The notes beneath the pieces were generated by a model that saw nothing but the letters and a program-made list of their open reading frames with translations, ran no database searches and had not been told where the DNA came from. From positions 372,001-436,000 of the forward strand of contig WIUZ02000023.1 in assembly GCA_015956445.1 (NCBI GenBank): a DNA stretch of 64,000 bases, read 5' to 3'. Position 1 is the stretch's first letter. Each line of letters opens with the position of its first letter. Origin of the DNA: Thelephora terrestris. Taxonomy: Eukaryota; Basidiomycota; Agaricomycetes; Thelephorales; Thelephoraceae. The position numbers and the translations under genes are program-made. Positions 11,261 to 22,897 of the stretch are shown here, in pieces.

Positions 11261-11794
11261 ACCAAAACGCATTCGGGCAGGAACTTCAGCTGGGCGATGG
11301 ATCCGGCCTCTAAGGGAGGTTCGCCTTGATTGAGAATGATGCCTGTGATGACGCCTTGTGCGCCGTTCGTGATATCCAGGTCGGTTTGCAAGTTGTTTGT
11401 AACCATGACCTTCATTCCAATCGCGAGGAGAATTGATTCCGGAAGATCTTTGTTGCGCCTCCTCCTCGTGTTCTTGTAACGACTCGCGAGGGCGTACCGC
11501 TCTTTGAGGGTTAATGGTTCACCCTTGATCACATCGAGCGCTGGGCAGACGAACAGGGTATGCCCTGTATCAGAACACTGTTTATGAGACGCCGCCTCGT
11601 TCCACTGAGTGCGGACAGCATGCCGCGGAGTAATCAAAGCCGCGTCGGCCCATGGTTTCGTGGAAAAGTCGACTGCGGATACCGGGGTACAGGTCGTGGA
11701 CTGGGTATGGGAATTGGTGTGTGAAAGAGAGGGTCCGCTAACCGGGACTGCGCGTGTGAGAAGGAGGGATCTCAGCATCTTCAGATGAGATGCT
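11261..11794 (-). pseudogene. Helitron helicase, middle part
   Basis: Minus-strand continuation between the MITE and the foldback element. It reads EASHLKMLRSLLLTR, then LKERYALASRYKN, ILLAIGMKVMVTNNLQTDLD and ITNGAQGVITGIILNQGE, the region after helicase motif III in Helitron and Pif1 proteins, where GMKVMVTxN and NGAxGxI are conserved. Open throughout; the whole gene is disrupted only by the insertions at either end and the truncation of Rep. Confidence 0.8.
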
Positions 11795-12454
11795 TCCACT
11801 CCAGTAGTCCTTACTCAAAAAGTAATACCCTGGTTGACTTACTCAAGGTGTGGGGGAATAAAACTCACTTGACCAGGGTAAAACCCCTTCAGCCTGTGCT
11901 ATGGTGGGGTATTACCCTTCAAGGGGCCACTGGGTAGCTGGGTGGGTTTCTGCTTTAGGAAATACCTTTTTAGGAAGAATTTGATGGATATCCAAAAATG
12001 GTAATATGCAAAATTGGCAATATCCGAAAATAGGAATTTCCCAAAATGGTAATTTCCTAAAATGGTAATTTCCTAAAATGGTAATTTTTGAAATATGTTT
12101 TTTGACATGTTTTTTGACATGTTTTTTTGACATAGGTTTTTTGACATGTTTTTTGACATGTTTTTTGACATATGTTTTTTTTGACATATTTTTCAAATAT
12201 GTTTTTTTTTTCAAATGTTTTTTTTTTCAAATATGTTTTTTTTTTTTCAAATATGTTTTTTTTTTTCCAATTATGTTTTTTTTTTCCAAATATGTTTTTT
12301 TATGTGTTTTTTTTTTCAAATATGTTTCTGTTTGTAGTCATTACCAAATGTAGTCTTTGTGATGTGACTTAACCAAACCCAACCTAACCCAATCCTAATC
12401 CTAATCTAAAAACCCTACCCAAGCCTTATCTTATATAATCTGATCTACCTAGCT

Positions 12455-12720
12455 TAAACCTAAGCCTAACCTAACCTAACCTAACCTAACCTAACCTAAC
12501 CTAGACCTAACCTAACCTAACCTAACCTAACCTAGGCCTAACCTAACCTAACCCAGGCCTAACCTAACCTAACCCAGGCCTAACCTAACCTAACCCAGGC
12601 CTAACCTAACCTAACCCAGGCCTAACCTAACCTAACCTAAACCTAACCTAACCTAAACCTAACCTAACCTAAACCTAACCTAACTTAACCTAAACCTAAT
12701 CTAACCTAACCTAACCCAGT
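12455..12720. repeat. CCTAA pentamer repeat block in the left foldback arm
   Basis: Mostly tandem cctaa units with occasional aggcctaac, taaacctaac and aatctaac variants. The mirror-image TTAGG block lies in the other arm at about 14095-14335. It resembles a 5 bp telomere-like satellite but is internal and inverted. Confidence 0.9.
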
Positions 12721-14094
12721 TTTATTTTATCTTATCCTAACATAGTCCACCTAACATGGTCCACCCAAGCTGGCATTATCTTATCTGACCTTATCTAATC
12801 TTATCTAATCTCATCCAATCCACCTAATCTAACCTAACCCAACGTGAAGTAGTCTACTCAATTTGGCCTAACGTAGACTACCTAACCTAACCCAATATAA
12901 CCCCGCCCAAGCTTATCTTATCTAATCTTACTTTATCTTATTTAATCTTCCTAACCTAACCTTGACCAACCCAAACCTAACCCAACGTAAACCAGCTAGC
13001 TTAACGTAGCCCAACATAGCTCACCTAACCCAACCTAACATCAACCTCACCTAATCTTACCTACCAACCTTATCTTATCTCAAAAAGAACCTAACCTATA
13101 CTGGCCAAACCTAGTCTCACCTAGTATACTGGTACATTACTTGGGCTGTGGGAACACAACACCAACTGTACCCCCACATTTTCTACATCCAACTGTTGCT
13201 CAGAAATACCTACTCTGCTGGATCTACACATGGGTGGATCTACAAGCCCACAGACCCACACCTGTGGACCCATAACTCAGTGGATTGTGTCACACAAGAC
13301 TGCTCACAAACTGCCCTCACCCCAGCTTCACTGCAAGAGGCCAACTGGACATCATTCATGCTCATCTGGTTTGCTGGACCCATAAGCTAGATAGATGTAT
13401 ATTAGTCATTTGTAGGTCTACACTTAAAGTTCATGGGTCCAGCAAACCAGATGAGCATGAATGATGTCCAGTTGGCCTCTTGCAGTGAAGCTGGGGTGAG
13501 GGCAGTTTGTGAGCAGTCTTGTGTGACACAATCCACTGAGTTATGGGTCCACAGGTGTGGGTCTGTGGGCTTGTAGATCCACCCATGTGTAGATCCAGCA
13601 GAGTAGGTATTTCTGAGCAACAGTTGGATGTAGAAAATGTGGGGGTACAGTTGGTGTTGTGTTCCCACAGCCCAAGTAATGTACCAGTATACTAGGTGAG
13701 ACTAGGTTTGGCCAGTATAGGTTAGGTTCTTTTTGAGATAAGATAAGGTTGGTAGGTAAGATTAGGTGAGGTTGATGTTAGGTTGGGTTAGGTGAGCTAT
13801 GTTGGGCTACGTTAAGCTAGCTGGTTTACGTTGGGTTAGGTTTGGGTTGGTCAAGGTTAGGTTAGGAAGATTAAATAAGATAAAGTAAGATTAGATAAGA
13901 TAAGCTTGGGCGGGGTTATATTGGGTTAGGTTAGGTAGTCTACGTTAGGCCAAATTGAGTAGACTACTTCACGTTGGGTTAGGTTAGATTAGGTGGATTG
14001 GATGAGATTAGATAAGATTAGATAAGGTCAGATAAGATAATGCCAGCTTGGGTGGACCATGTTAGGTGGACTATGTTAGGATAAGATAAAATAA

Positions 14095-14335
14095 ACTGGG
14101 TTAGGTTAGGTTAGATTAGGTTTAGGTTAAGTTAGGTTAGGTTTAGGTTAGGTTAGGTTTAGGTTAGGTTAGGTTTAGGTTAGGTTAGGTTAGGCCTGGG
14201 TTAGGTTAGGTTAGGCCTGGGTTAGGTTAGGTTAGGCCTGGGTTAGGTTAGGTTAGGCCTAGGTTAGGTTAGGTTAGGTTAGGTTAGGTCTAGGTTAGGT
14301 TAGGTTAGGTTAGGTTAGGTTAGGTTAGGTTAGGC
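14095..14335. repeat. TTAGG pentamer repeat block in the right foldback arm
   Basis: Reverse-complement counterpart of the CCTAA block of the left arm, with the same variant units in reverse order, so it arose by arm duplication rather than independently. Confidence 0.9.
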
Positions 14336-15004
14336 TTAGGTTTAAGCTAGGTAGATCAGATTATATAAGATAAGGCTTGGGTAGGGTTTTTAGATTAGGA
14401 TTAGGATTGGGTTAGGTTGGGTTTGGTTAAGTCACATCACAAAGACTACATTTGGTAATGACTACAAACAGAAACATATTTGAAAAAAAAACACATAAAA
14501 AAACATAATTGGAAAAAAAAACATAATTGGAAAAAAAACATATTTGAAAAAAAAAACATATTTGAAAAAAAAAACATATTTGAAAAAAAAAACATATTTG
14601 AAAAAAAAACATTTGAAAAAAAAACATATTTGAAAAAATATGTCAAAAAAAACATATGTCAAAAAACATGTCAAAAACATGTCAAAAAACATATCAAAAA
14701 ACATATTTCAAAAATTACCATTTTAGGAAATTACCATTTTAGGAAATTACCATTTTGGGAAATTCCTATTTTCGGATATTGCCAATTTTGCATATTACCA
14801 TTTTTGGATATCCATCAAATTCTTCCTAAAAAGGTATTTCCTAAAGCAGAAACCCACCCAGCTACCCAGTGGCCCCTTGAAGGGTAATACCCCACCATAG
14901 CACAGGCTGAAGGGGTTTTACCCTGGTCAAGTGAGTTTTATTCCCCCACACCTTGAGTAAGTCAACCAGGGTATTACTTTTTGAGTAAGGACTACTGTCC
15001 ACTC

Positions 15005-16683
15005 TGCCGTACCGAAGGTGCACGAGGAAATCCCTCCATGTAGGATCCGAGACACGCATCTGCTCTTTCAAGATGACGACTGTGCTGAAATCCTCATAGG
15101 TTTGCCGGCCGACTTGTGCGTCCATAGGATCCTTTGAGCAGAGCGGGTAATATAACGCCTCCCTCTTACTACATGCGACAGGTGGAAACTGGTGCAGGTC
15201 GCCACAGAGAACGACGTTGAGGCCGCCGAACGAGTGCCCTGTTCGAAACCCCTCAGTACCCTCCATCCCGATGGAGATATTCCGGGAGAGCGTGGCCAAG
15301 AACGTCTTCGAGAGCATTGAATATTCGTCGATGATGAGGTATTGGACTTCTCTCCAGAAATCTTGGAGCTTCTTCTTTGATGCGTCAGTGACTGCACTGC
15401 CTCTGGACCCCAACGATAGGCTGGCGATGACGTGAGTCGTTTTTCCATTCACTAGTGAAGCGGCGACCCCAGTATATGCCGCTTTCACAAGCATGTGGCT
15501 AACTCCACGAGCTGCGAAAGATTCTGTGATCGTCTGGATGACGCGTGACTTTTCTGTCCCCCCTTCGCCGTACAGTATCATTCGAAGGGGAGGCGGGGAT
15601 GTGCCACGCAACGTTTCGGCAAGGTGCCAGTTGATGATTTGATATGCACGGAGTTGATCGGTTTTCAACGATCCGACGTCCACAGCTGGTAGGGCCTGCT
15701 CGGATCCAGTTGGCTGGAGGATGACTGCGGGGAGAGACGACTGGGGTGAGCTATCCAGGGGGTGAGATTGCTCAATCGTTGCGGTGGTTCCAGCCGTGGG
15801 GGAGGGATTGGACCTGGGTGTGTTATGTGTCCCTTCAACAGCAGCCTGGAGGAGGTTCGACCACGTTGCGATGCGTAATAGGTCCTCGTCTGTAGCGTTT
15901 GCAGGCGTATTCCGTCGTTCGATTGGCCAGGCGGTCTGATTGTTTTGAAAGATCCCAAGATGTTTGGCGATCTCAATCGCCATCCGTCCGTGTTGTTTTT
16001 CGCGAAGGGATACGGCTTCTGCCTTGAGAAGTGCCAGCCCCTCTTCAGAGAGTCCTTGAGCAGTTGAGATGTGATCCACACTGCTCTCGTCGTCCAGAAT
16101 TCGGTCTGTGGGGGAGGTATGGGGGTAGGGTTGGTTGTTGTCTGTATGGGCCGCAGACGCGCACTCATGGAAGTACTGGATCCCGGACAAGACCCTTCGT
16201 ACTTTTGGCGGTGCAGAGGCACAGAAGTCTTCAAAAGACGATGCCCACGTATCGGTGTTTGATTTAAGGTCGCTCGAGAGGTCGCGCCAGGGCTTTAACA
16301 GGACGAGCATGCACGCGCAGTAAAAGTCATAGGCTACTGGGTCGTCTTTGCGAGGAAACCATCTTCCCAGGAAGTTGGGAAGGTTACGATGTCCGGAGGA
16401 ACGGATGATTCGGTGAACAGATCCTGACTTCGGGTGAGTGGTCAGGTAGCAAACACGTGTGTTGCGAGGACGTCCAGGACCGCGGTGGGCGTCTTCACCA
16501 ATCAGATCGGCTTCGTGGTCAGCCTTCGTGATCTCTGCCTCGTATGTGCCCATAAAAAATTCAACCAAGTTATACCCTTGCAGCTCGGTCCCACGGCATC
16601 GATAATTGGTCACTTGGGACTTGGCAAACATTTGGCCCGAACTCGATACATCGAGGGTGACTGTCTCATTGGCCTGCAAAATT
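15005..16683 (-). pseudogene. Helitron helicase, N-terminal part with Walker motifs
   Basis: Starts after an intron-like gap (ends ttttgcag at about 16684) with ANETVTLDVSSSGQMFAKSQ and YRCRGTELQGYNLVEFFMGT, the linker conserved in fungal Helitrons, then FLGRWFPRKDDP. The helicase core shows QLRAYQIINWHL, a Walker A-like GEGGTEKSRVIQTI, LVKAAYTGVAASLVNGKTTH, the Walker B/DEAD-like IIDEYSML, and VVLCGDLHQFPPV. The usual Walker A sequence in this family is GxGGTGKS; here the second-last Gly is Glu, which would be expected to abolish ATP binding. The foldback element cuts the frame at 15004. Confidence 0.8.
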
Positions 16684-16898
16684 GTTTAGTAAGTGCCAAC
16701 CGCCCAGTAAAATGCAAAAATTTAGCGGGCTGGACTACATACCGTGAGACCACTCTTCTGAGAGTCCGTTGAATCTGGGGGATGATCGGTCTTTGCGGCG
16801 TCACAAGATTCTTCTGTGCCGTTGCTGGTCTCCTCGGTGGGATGTGAAGGAGATTTCCTGCGCGTTTGGAACCGATCAATGCAGGGCCCAGGCTCATG

Positions 16899-17809
16899 TC
16901 AAAATGCTACGTACTTCGTGGTTCTCTCTGAAAATTCAGGGAAGTCCGTGTAGATGGCGTTCACAAAGGACCCCCAATAGACGGGTGAATAAGTGTGGGA
17001 ACGATATACATCCCCCCACCCCATCAAATATGACATAACCATAGGTCCTGCAAGTTCTTGCTCCCGGTTGATGGAATGGACCAGTCGAAACAATAGGAGG
17101 CGTTGTTGGTCACGGATGCTGTCAATGTATTCGGGTTTAGGGTGGTCGAGGTGGTATGCGTATCCATCGGCCATGACTGTGGACACATTATAGTTCCGGC
17201 CCTGTTTCTTGGCAGCATACGAAGTGACATAAAAAGTTATGTTTTTTGTGTCCGCACCACTTGTCAGGAATTTCCCGTCGTTGTTGCAACGCGCATTGAC
17301 AAGGATAGACGAGACCCAGGTGTTCACATACCCATGAAGTCGCTTTGGTCCACACAGGCCAGTCTCGGTAACGAAGTCTTCGTCTGATAGCTGGAATGGA
17401 GCACGGCGTTTACACACGAGTTGATTGTGCCGATCGTAGATGAGACAACGCCGCGGCTTGCAGGCGTGGATTTGCTCCATTCGGGCAAGTGAAAGTTCCA
17501 ATCGTTGAAGTTCGTCGTCGTAGTTTTCAATGTCCGGGTTCGGGGGCCGGCTGTATGCGATTTCGTTGTTGTGAGGGATTTTTGCAATAGACTCGGCAGA
17601 CTCCAACCCTGGTATGTAGGCCCTGAAGTTTGTACGAATGAAGGCGGCAATGCGTTCACGGAAGGCTTCGGTCTTGAGAAGTGCCAAAATTTCCTCAGGA
17701 GATGGAACGTGCTTAAGCCAGACGAGGAGATGAAGGTGGAGCGTCCCTCGGCCCTGGGATTCAACGGTGCCAAAGTAGGCCGTAACACGACCAAACACGC
17801 CGACCTTGG

Positions 17810-17811
<2 letters not shown>
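16899..17811 (-). pseudogene. Helitron Rep domain (HUH endonuclease), truncated
   Basis: The frame reads KVGVFGRVTAYFGTVESQGR then GTLHLHLLVWLKHV; HLH is the HUH metal-binding motif. Further on YVTSYAAKKQGRNYNVSTVM carries the catalytic tyrosine region with the KK pair, followed by RLVHSINREQELAGPMVMSY and SYLMGWGDVY. This is the nicking and joining domain for rolling-circle-like transposition. Its N-terminal portion is absent, cut by the LINE poly(A) junction at 17812, so the copy cannot act as it stands. Confidence 0.82.
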
Positions 17812-17846
<35 letters not shown>

Positions 17847-18623
17847 GTGTAGTGGTTCGCACTTTGTGTACGGGATTTCACCCGTGGCGTTACTTTGATC
17901 CGAGATGGGTCACCTGGGGGAAATGCCTTACGCACTCGTCGCTTGGTGACGTTGTGTGGGGCTCCTGCGATCTTCAACTCACCTTACCTTACCTTGTTCG
18001 TCCTGGCGGACGCGTCGCTAGTATACCCACTAAAACCCCCTTTAGTTTTGGCCAGTCGGCCGGTAGGTCTTCTTCGTTAGCTAGGCAGTTTGACCACGTT
18101 GCCTTGACTAGCTTTTCTTTGATCGCTCTCTTGCCGAATCTACCGGTGTTCGTCAGTGCGCGGTCAATCGTTAGTCTTTTGTTTATCGCGTGGGTCCATC
18201 TGTTGAAGGTTTCTTCAGCCGACTGTTCGTCTTCGGGTGCGTCGTCTTTCCCGATCCTCCTTTCGTTCCTCATTTTCCATATCAGGAAGGCCGTCTCCGA
18301 TACCAGTATTTGGTAGAGTCTGTTCTTTCCTTTGTCGGGTTTGTCTCCCCTTTTGAACGATGCGAGTCCACATCCCAGTATATCCCCCACTTTGTCGGGG
18401 AGTTGTGTGGTGTTTCGTCTCATCCACAGGTCGTTGGCCAATTTCCACGCCGTGATTCTCGATTTCGCTTTGCATTTCGAGAGGATGTGGTCCATGTCTT
18501 CTCTTTCGTCGCAGATCGGGCATATTTCTCTCGCCTTGTAGCCTGGTATGTTGCTCCAGTATTCGCCGATCTTGTACGCGTTCTGTGTGCTTTTCCACAT
18601 AAAATCCCTTGTCTTCCTTGTGA
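17812..18623 (-). mobile_element. LINE, 3' segment with poly(A) tail (left of the giant element)
   Basis: Minus-strand orientation. A 34 bp T-run (17812-17845) is the poly(A) tail, then about 140 bp of 3' UTR, then the C-terminal end of ORF2 up to 18623. The rest of the same LINE resumes at 58266. The tail abuts the Helitron Rep frame, so the LINE inserted into the Helitron. Confidence 0.88.
17989..18623 (-). CDS. LINE ORF2, C-terminal zinc-binding end
   Basis: Reads RKTRDFMWKSTQNAYKIGEY, then the Cys-His cluster CPICDEREDMDHILSKC (CX2C...HX4C), the reverse-transcriptase zinc-binding end (zf-RVT) typical of Tad-like fungal LINEs with an RNase H domain. Joined directly to codons ending at 58269 it gives KHKDFT followed by RKTRDFMW, the expected family sequence, with one TGA copy of the target duplication used. 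The frame is open to about 17989. Confidence 0.85.
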
Positions 18624-18699
18624 CACTGGGGACAAAGGTTGGTTTGCTGATCAGGTAAACGTTGAGTAAACCGCAAGCAAATGGAAAATTAACCTAACA

Positions 18700-19410
18700 A
18701 CAAACCTAGCCAGTTTTTGCTGAGTATTTTTCAAATTTACCCAGCACGTTTGCCTACACTTTACTGACCCTGTTTTCTATCAGTTTTTCTTCAAATTTCC
18801 TTGTGGTTTACTCTATGTAGTATATCTCAAGTAATTTTAATATTTACCGGACACTTACTAACTCAGTAAACCGCGATCAAATTTGTTCGGTAAATTCAAA
18901 ACATACCCGATCACGGTTTACAGAACCCGTTTACCCAACTGGTAAATTGTGGGTTTTATCACAATTTACTGACCGGTTTGCATGGCACTTACCGGTGTCA
19001 GTTTACTTCAAGTTAAATTTCTAGTTTACTTTGTGGTTTACCCGCGAGTGACCGAACCGGTTTATTCGGAGTTTACCGAAAATTTACCGAAGCCACCGAT
19101 CACGGTTTACCGAGTCCAGTAAACCGTGGGTTTCTTTGAGGATTTACCGACGCGGTATACTCGCGGTTTACCGATTCGGCCTCTTCTGATTTTACCGTGC
19201 AGTTTACCGAGTTCAGCAAACCGCGAGTTTTTTTTAGGATTTACCGACAAGGTAAGCTCGCGGTTTACCGATTCGGCCCTTTTCGAGTTTACCGTATGGT
19301 TTACCGATTCGGTTTTTACCTCCCGTTTCTTTCAGGTTTACCTGGTTCGGTTAACCGTGAGTTAACCATTCGGTTTCTTTCTTAATTTACCGAAGTTTTA
19401 CTGACCCGGG
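18700..19410. repeat. Subterminal motif array, left end
   Basis: By eye about 29 copies of a TTTAC core (often GGTTTACCG, some inverted as CGGTAAACC) in roughly 700 bp directly inside the terminus. CACTA elements of plants carry comparable subterminal repeats bound by the TnpA accessory protein. Similar role is inferred here. Confidence 0.85.
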
Positions 19411-22400
19411 AAACCACCAGCATATCGCAACAGGATCTCGACATCCAGACACATTCTTCGGGGCGACATCGTCTCCCCTATTAGGTCGCGGTCTCCATCG
19501 GTGTTGGGTGTAGCCGACGTCAGGGGTCGGTCGTGATCAACGTGGCCGTCGTACTCGCTGTCATTGTCTTTGTGGGGATCGCGCCCGGTCCAGGTACGTG
19601 TCGTGGTCTTCACGTTTTTCGTATAGTACTCGGTACTCGTATTAGCACAAAAACAATAAATATAATTTTATGCTATGGATATACGGTCCTGCGCCGACGC
19701 GCGTCGGTGGATGACACAAATGGTCAACAATACAGACGTTTTGGACTACGGAACATGTTAGAGTACAAGCTACATACATAGGAAAATGGATAGGGCTGAA
19801 AAGCGAGCCCGATGGGTGTGAGTCGACGATGGTGGAGAAGTGGGGTGTGTGGAGGTTGGTGAGGGTCGGATAGCAAAGGGACGAAGGGCTTGGACTTGAA
19901 CTTGACGGCGTCGAGGTCTGCGTCTACAAGAGGAATACCGACGGAGTTACACCGACGCTAGTCATGCGAAAAGGGGCCCTCGGACGGTAATCGTCGAGCG
20001 CGAAGTCCGTAGGAGCTGCGGCGCCGTCCTCGACCCGCAAGGGGACGGGAGCTGAGGGAGTGGTGCCAAGCAGCGCACATAAATCCCCTTGTGGTGCTGG
20101 GAAGTGGTTTATCGGCGGTCGGTTGAGCGTAGGTGAAGCGAGGCATCCATCGGGGAGGGGTTGAACTGGAGCGGGAGGAACATAGAACTCCCAAAATCGG
20201 ACGGCGATGGGAGAGACGACGGCAATGGGAAAGACGACGGCGATGGGAAAGACGAAGGCGTTGGGGAAGACGACGGCACAGAGTGAGATGATGTGGAGGA
20301 TGGAGGATGGTGTATAGGATATTAGAGGGTCGTATGATGAAGGGCTTGAAGTGGGATTCAACGGCGTCGGCGTTTGAGGTATTTGCGAAGCTGCGCCTGT
20401 GGATGACTGGAACGAACATAGGCCGTCGTTCGTCAGATCGGAGACTACCGGATATGATGTTGGAATCGTGAGGATCTTGGGGATGCTAGCATGTCTGGCT
20501 TCCTTGCGGGGGGAGGGAACGATCTTGGAGGAGTGCGGCCCCAAAATCGGACGGTGATGGGAAAGACGACGGCACAGAGTGAGATGGTGTGGATAGTGTG
20601 GAGGATAGTGTGTAGGATAATAGAGGGTTGTATGATGAAGGGCTTGAACTGGCAATCAACGGCATCGGCGTTTGAGGTGTCAAAGGGGATAACGACTGTC
20701 AGAGTGGTGCAGCCAAAAACGATGGATGACCTAACCTCTAGTAAACGACAGACCTCCTTTTGGTCGACCTCATTCATCGTCGAGTATTGTTGGCGGAGTG
20801 CCCACTAAACAAGTTACATGTGAGTGGGATCGAGATCGAGAAAAGAAATAGAAACGAAGGGCGGAGATGGGGAAGGTGCTGCATCACGGGTAAGGGACGT
20901 TCGAAAGAGACAAGCAGCTCGGACACATACCCGGTGTCGAGAGCAAGTGAGGGACCCTTCAAGTTGAAAGTGGAAGCGATTCGGTCAGCGCGAACGCCTA
21001 CACATTTTCCGGCATGGCTATTGTCGTCGACTTCCTGACGGACACCCTGCAACTCGGCAACGGACGTGAGGAGTTGGCCGCCGGTGTTTGGGCTACGGCA
21101 GCCAAACCGGAGTCGTCAAAACCAAGAGCCGGGCCTCGCTATTCACGCCAAGCGGACACAAGGTGCACACGATGGGAACCTGCGTTGTGACGTCAGTAAC
21201 GTGTCTCCGATTCAGACAGAGGGAGCACGACGAAACACAGACAAGTCGCCAGCTTGATATCGGCGAGCCGAGGACCCGTCCACTAGACTACCTCCTGAGA
21301 TCGTTGCGCGGCGATGCAGAACATTTGGCAGCAGCGCAAGATAAGGAATCCGTAAACTAAGAGTGGATGAGCATCACGACGGCGGACCTAAAAAATGTTC
21401 GAGATAGTCCCGTCCTCGAGCGTCAGGGGCGACGCGAGTAGGTGTGGATTGATAAGCTATCTCCTATGGATTCCTGGCGTAGGAAAGGTTCAGAGTAGGA
21501 TCAATCGGCCATGCAACGAGCGAACGCACCTGGACTTGTGTCGATACACGTCCACGAACTCGATTCTCGTCGCGAAGCAAGGTTAGTCGGGCAGCGGGTA
21601 GTGCGAATGGACCAGATCGCGGGCTAGATAAGCACGCAACACGTCGGGATGTGTTTGCTGTCCATGTCTTGTGGCGGAATCTGGCGTCGATGGTGGAGGA
21701 AAGAGAAAGGCGATGGGAGGGAGCGAGTCGGGTACGAGCGCAACTTGCGGGTAACGATTTTCTCACGACGACTTGTTCGTGAAGGAGGGGACGAACCTTT
21801 GATTTGTCAAAAGATGTACTTGACTATCGCGGTTCAGACAAAAGACCTAGGCGTGGTTAGAGATACGCACCAGTCAGGAGCCACAAACTTCGAGATGGAA
21901 CTCCCCATCGTACTTCCTATCGTAGCAGATCGTCAACGTTGAGAGTGCGGATGGTGACGAGGTATACGATGTTCGCAGCAGCGATGGTGGAGAGTGGAGA
22001 GGTTTGTTGTGCGTTTCGGTTGTGCGTTTTGTCCCTGCGTTATTCCCACGCTTACTCCGCCGAAACATCAATAAATAAAATTTTCGAGTGCAACGGATAT
22101 CCAAATATGGATCAAACTCCTATACGGATAGACATGGAGTACAAGAAACATCTGATCTAGGTGTCGACACACGGAGCGATAGCGATGACTCTACCAGTTG
22201 CATTGCATGGACGTACGCTACCCCACGATAAGCAAAACGATGTCCGAAAACCAGACAAAGCCAGAGCTACGCAGCGGTTGCGTGAGCTCGCACAAGCCGA
22301 GAGTAAACGCCAGATATGCACCAGGATAGCACGACGAAGGGAAGGATTGGCACGCAATGGACCCGCGATAACCCCCCGATTGAGGGTAACGTTGACGCCA

Positions 22401-22857
22401 GCGGTGCGAACAGACGCTCTCGGACGAGAGGGTGACGGCGTTGGTGATTGTCGAGTGGCCGTGCGATACCGGGATGAGTACCGACAGGACCGACGCTAGC
22501 GCGGAAGCGTTCTTGAGCTTTTGCAGAGTCCAGGAGGAGCGCCAGCACCGTCTTCGGCCCGGAAGGGGGAGGAATGGGTCGCCAGTCGCAGTGGGAGGGT
22601 GGTTTGCCACAGGAGGTTGGACCGAACGGCGTCACTGCTGACGGAAGCCTTAGGTTTCAATCAAACGAGCGGGATCGCTCACCAGCTTGAAATCGGGGGC
22701 CAATCGCCAAGGGCGAGTCGAGGCCGCTGGACTACCTCCTGGAATCGTTGCGCGGCGATGCAGAACATTTGGCAGCAGCGCAAGATAGGGGATCCGTAAA
22801 CTAAGAGCGGACGAGAATCACGGCGGACCTAAAAGATATTCGAGATAGTCCCGTCCT
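19411..22857. other. Body of the left outer arm, no recognised gene
   Basis: GC-rich sequence with many overlapping open frames on both strands, the longest a 243-codon Ser/Pro-rich minus-strand frame at 19924-20655. None shows a domain. Internal duplications are clear: 20190-20400 resembles 20540-20700, and 21265-21830 resembles the segment beginning at 22715. A GT-AG intron-like gap at about 20815-20938 on the minus strand hints at a spliced transcript, but I cannot assemble a convincing protein. Confidence 0.5.
21265..21830. repeat. Direct repeat within the arm, copy A
   Basis: About 565 bp repeated in the same orientation as copy B, which starts at about 22715, is split by the SF3B1 fragment at 22897/25091 and resumes to about 25400. 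Shared landmarks include cggcgatgcagaacatttgg, gattcctggcgtagga and gtcttgtggcggaatct. The same pair exists in the right arm. Confidence 0.85.
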
Positions 22858-22897
22858 TGAGCGTCAGGGGCAACGTGGGTAGGTGTGGATCGATAAG

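Larger units (their letters stand above)
11802..14997. mobile_element. Non-autonomous foldback element, 3.2 kb near-perfect palindrome
   Basis: Begins CAGTAGTCCTTACTC and ends with the reverse complement. The left arm (11802-13383) and right arm (13433-14997) are almost identical inverted copies around a 49 bp spacer; they differ mainly in homopolymer lengths. It is flanked by a 7 bp duplication TCCACTC (11795-11801, 14998-15004). Deleting it with one copy of the duplication restores the Helitron helicase frame (RYGRV joined to EASHLK). Each arm holds a T/A-rich run, a long CCTAA-repeat block and a unique 250 bp stretch. No transposase is encoded. The superfamily is uncertain: CAG...CTG ends recall hAT elements, but those usually make 8 bp duplications. 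Confidence 0.88.
9822..17811 (-). mobile_element. Helitron (Rep-helicase type), 5'-truncated by a LINE and interrupted by two other elements
   Basis: The minus strand reads in order an HUH Rep domain (17811-16899), a linker, a Pif1-family helicase (about 16683-15005, 11794-11261, 10753-10342) and a Ser/Pro/Thr-rich tail to 9822. The frame is broken at two points by insertions that each carry clean target duplications, and removing either one restores a continuous helicase reading. The Rep N-terminal half is missing because the LINE poly(A) abuts at 17812; it would lie beyond the right edge of the window. The right boundary of this feature is that junction. At the other end I did not find an unambiguous CTRR terminus; a short hairpin (ccttgcaagcaagg, about 9655) lies beyond the tail and is only a candidate for the 3' end. 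Confidence 0.85.

Noticed and set aside
12078-12372. Open frames rich in Phe in the T-rich part of the left foldback arm (mirror set at 14427-14887, Lys-rich on the other strand)
   Set aside because: They are translations of a simple repeat (tttttgacatg, tttttcaaatatg) without start context or domain.
13148-13668. Two identical 80-residue frames facing each other
   Set aside because: They are the two halves of the palindrome core of the foldback element, not a duplicated gene.
12455-14335. Chromosome end or interstitial telomere suggested by TTAGG arrays
   Set aside because: The arrays lie inside a mobile element with a target duplication and in inverted orientation; sequence continues on both sides.
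19924-20655. 243-residue frame present in both arms
   Set aside because: Ser/Pro-rich, built from internal duplications, no domain, with competing frames on the same strand; kept only as a note under the arm body.
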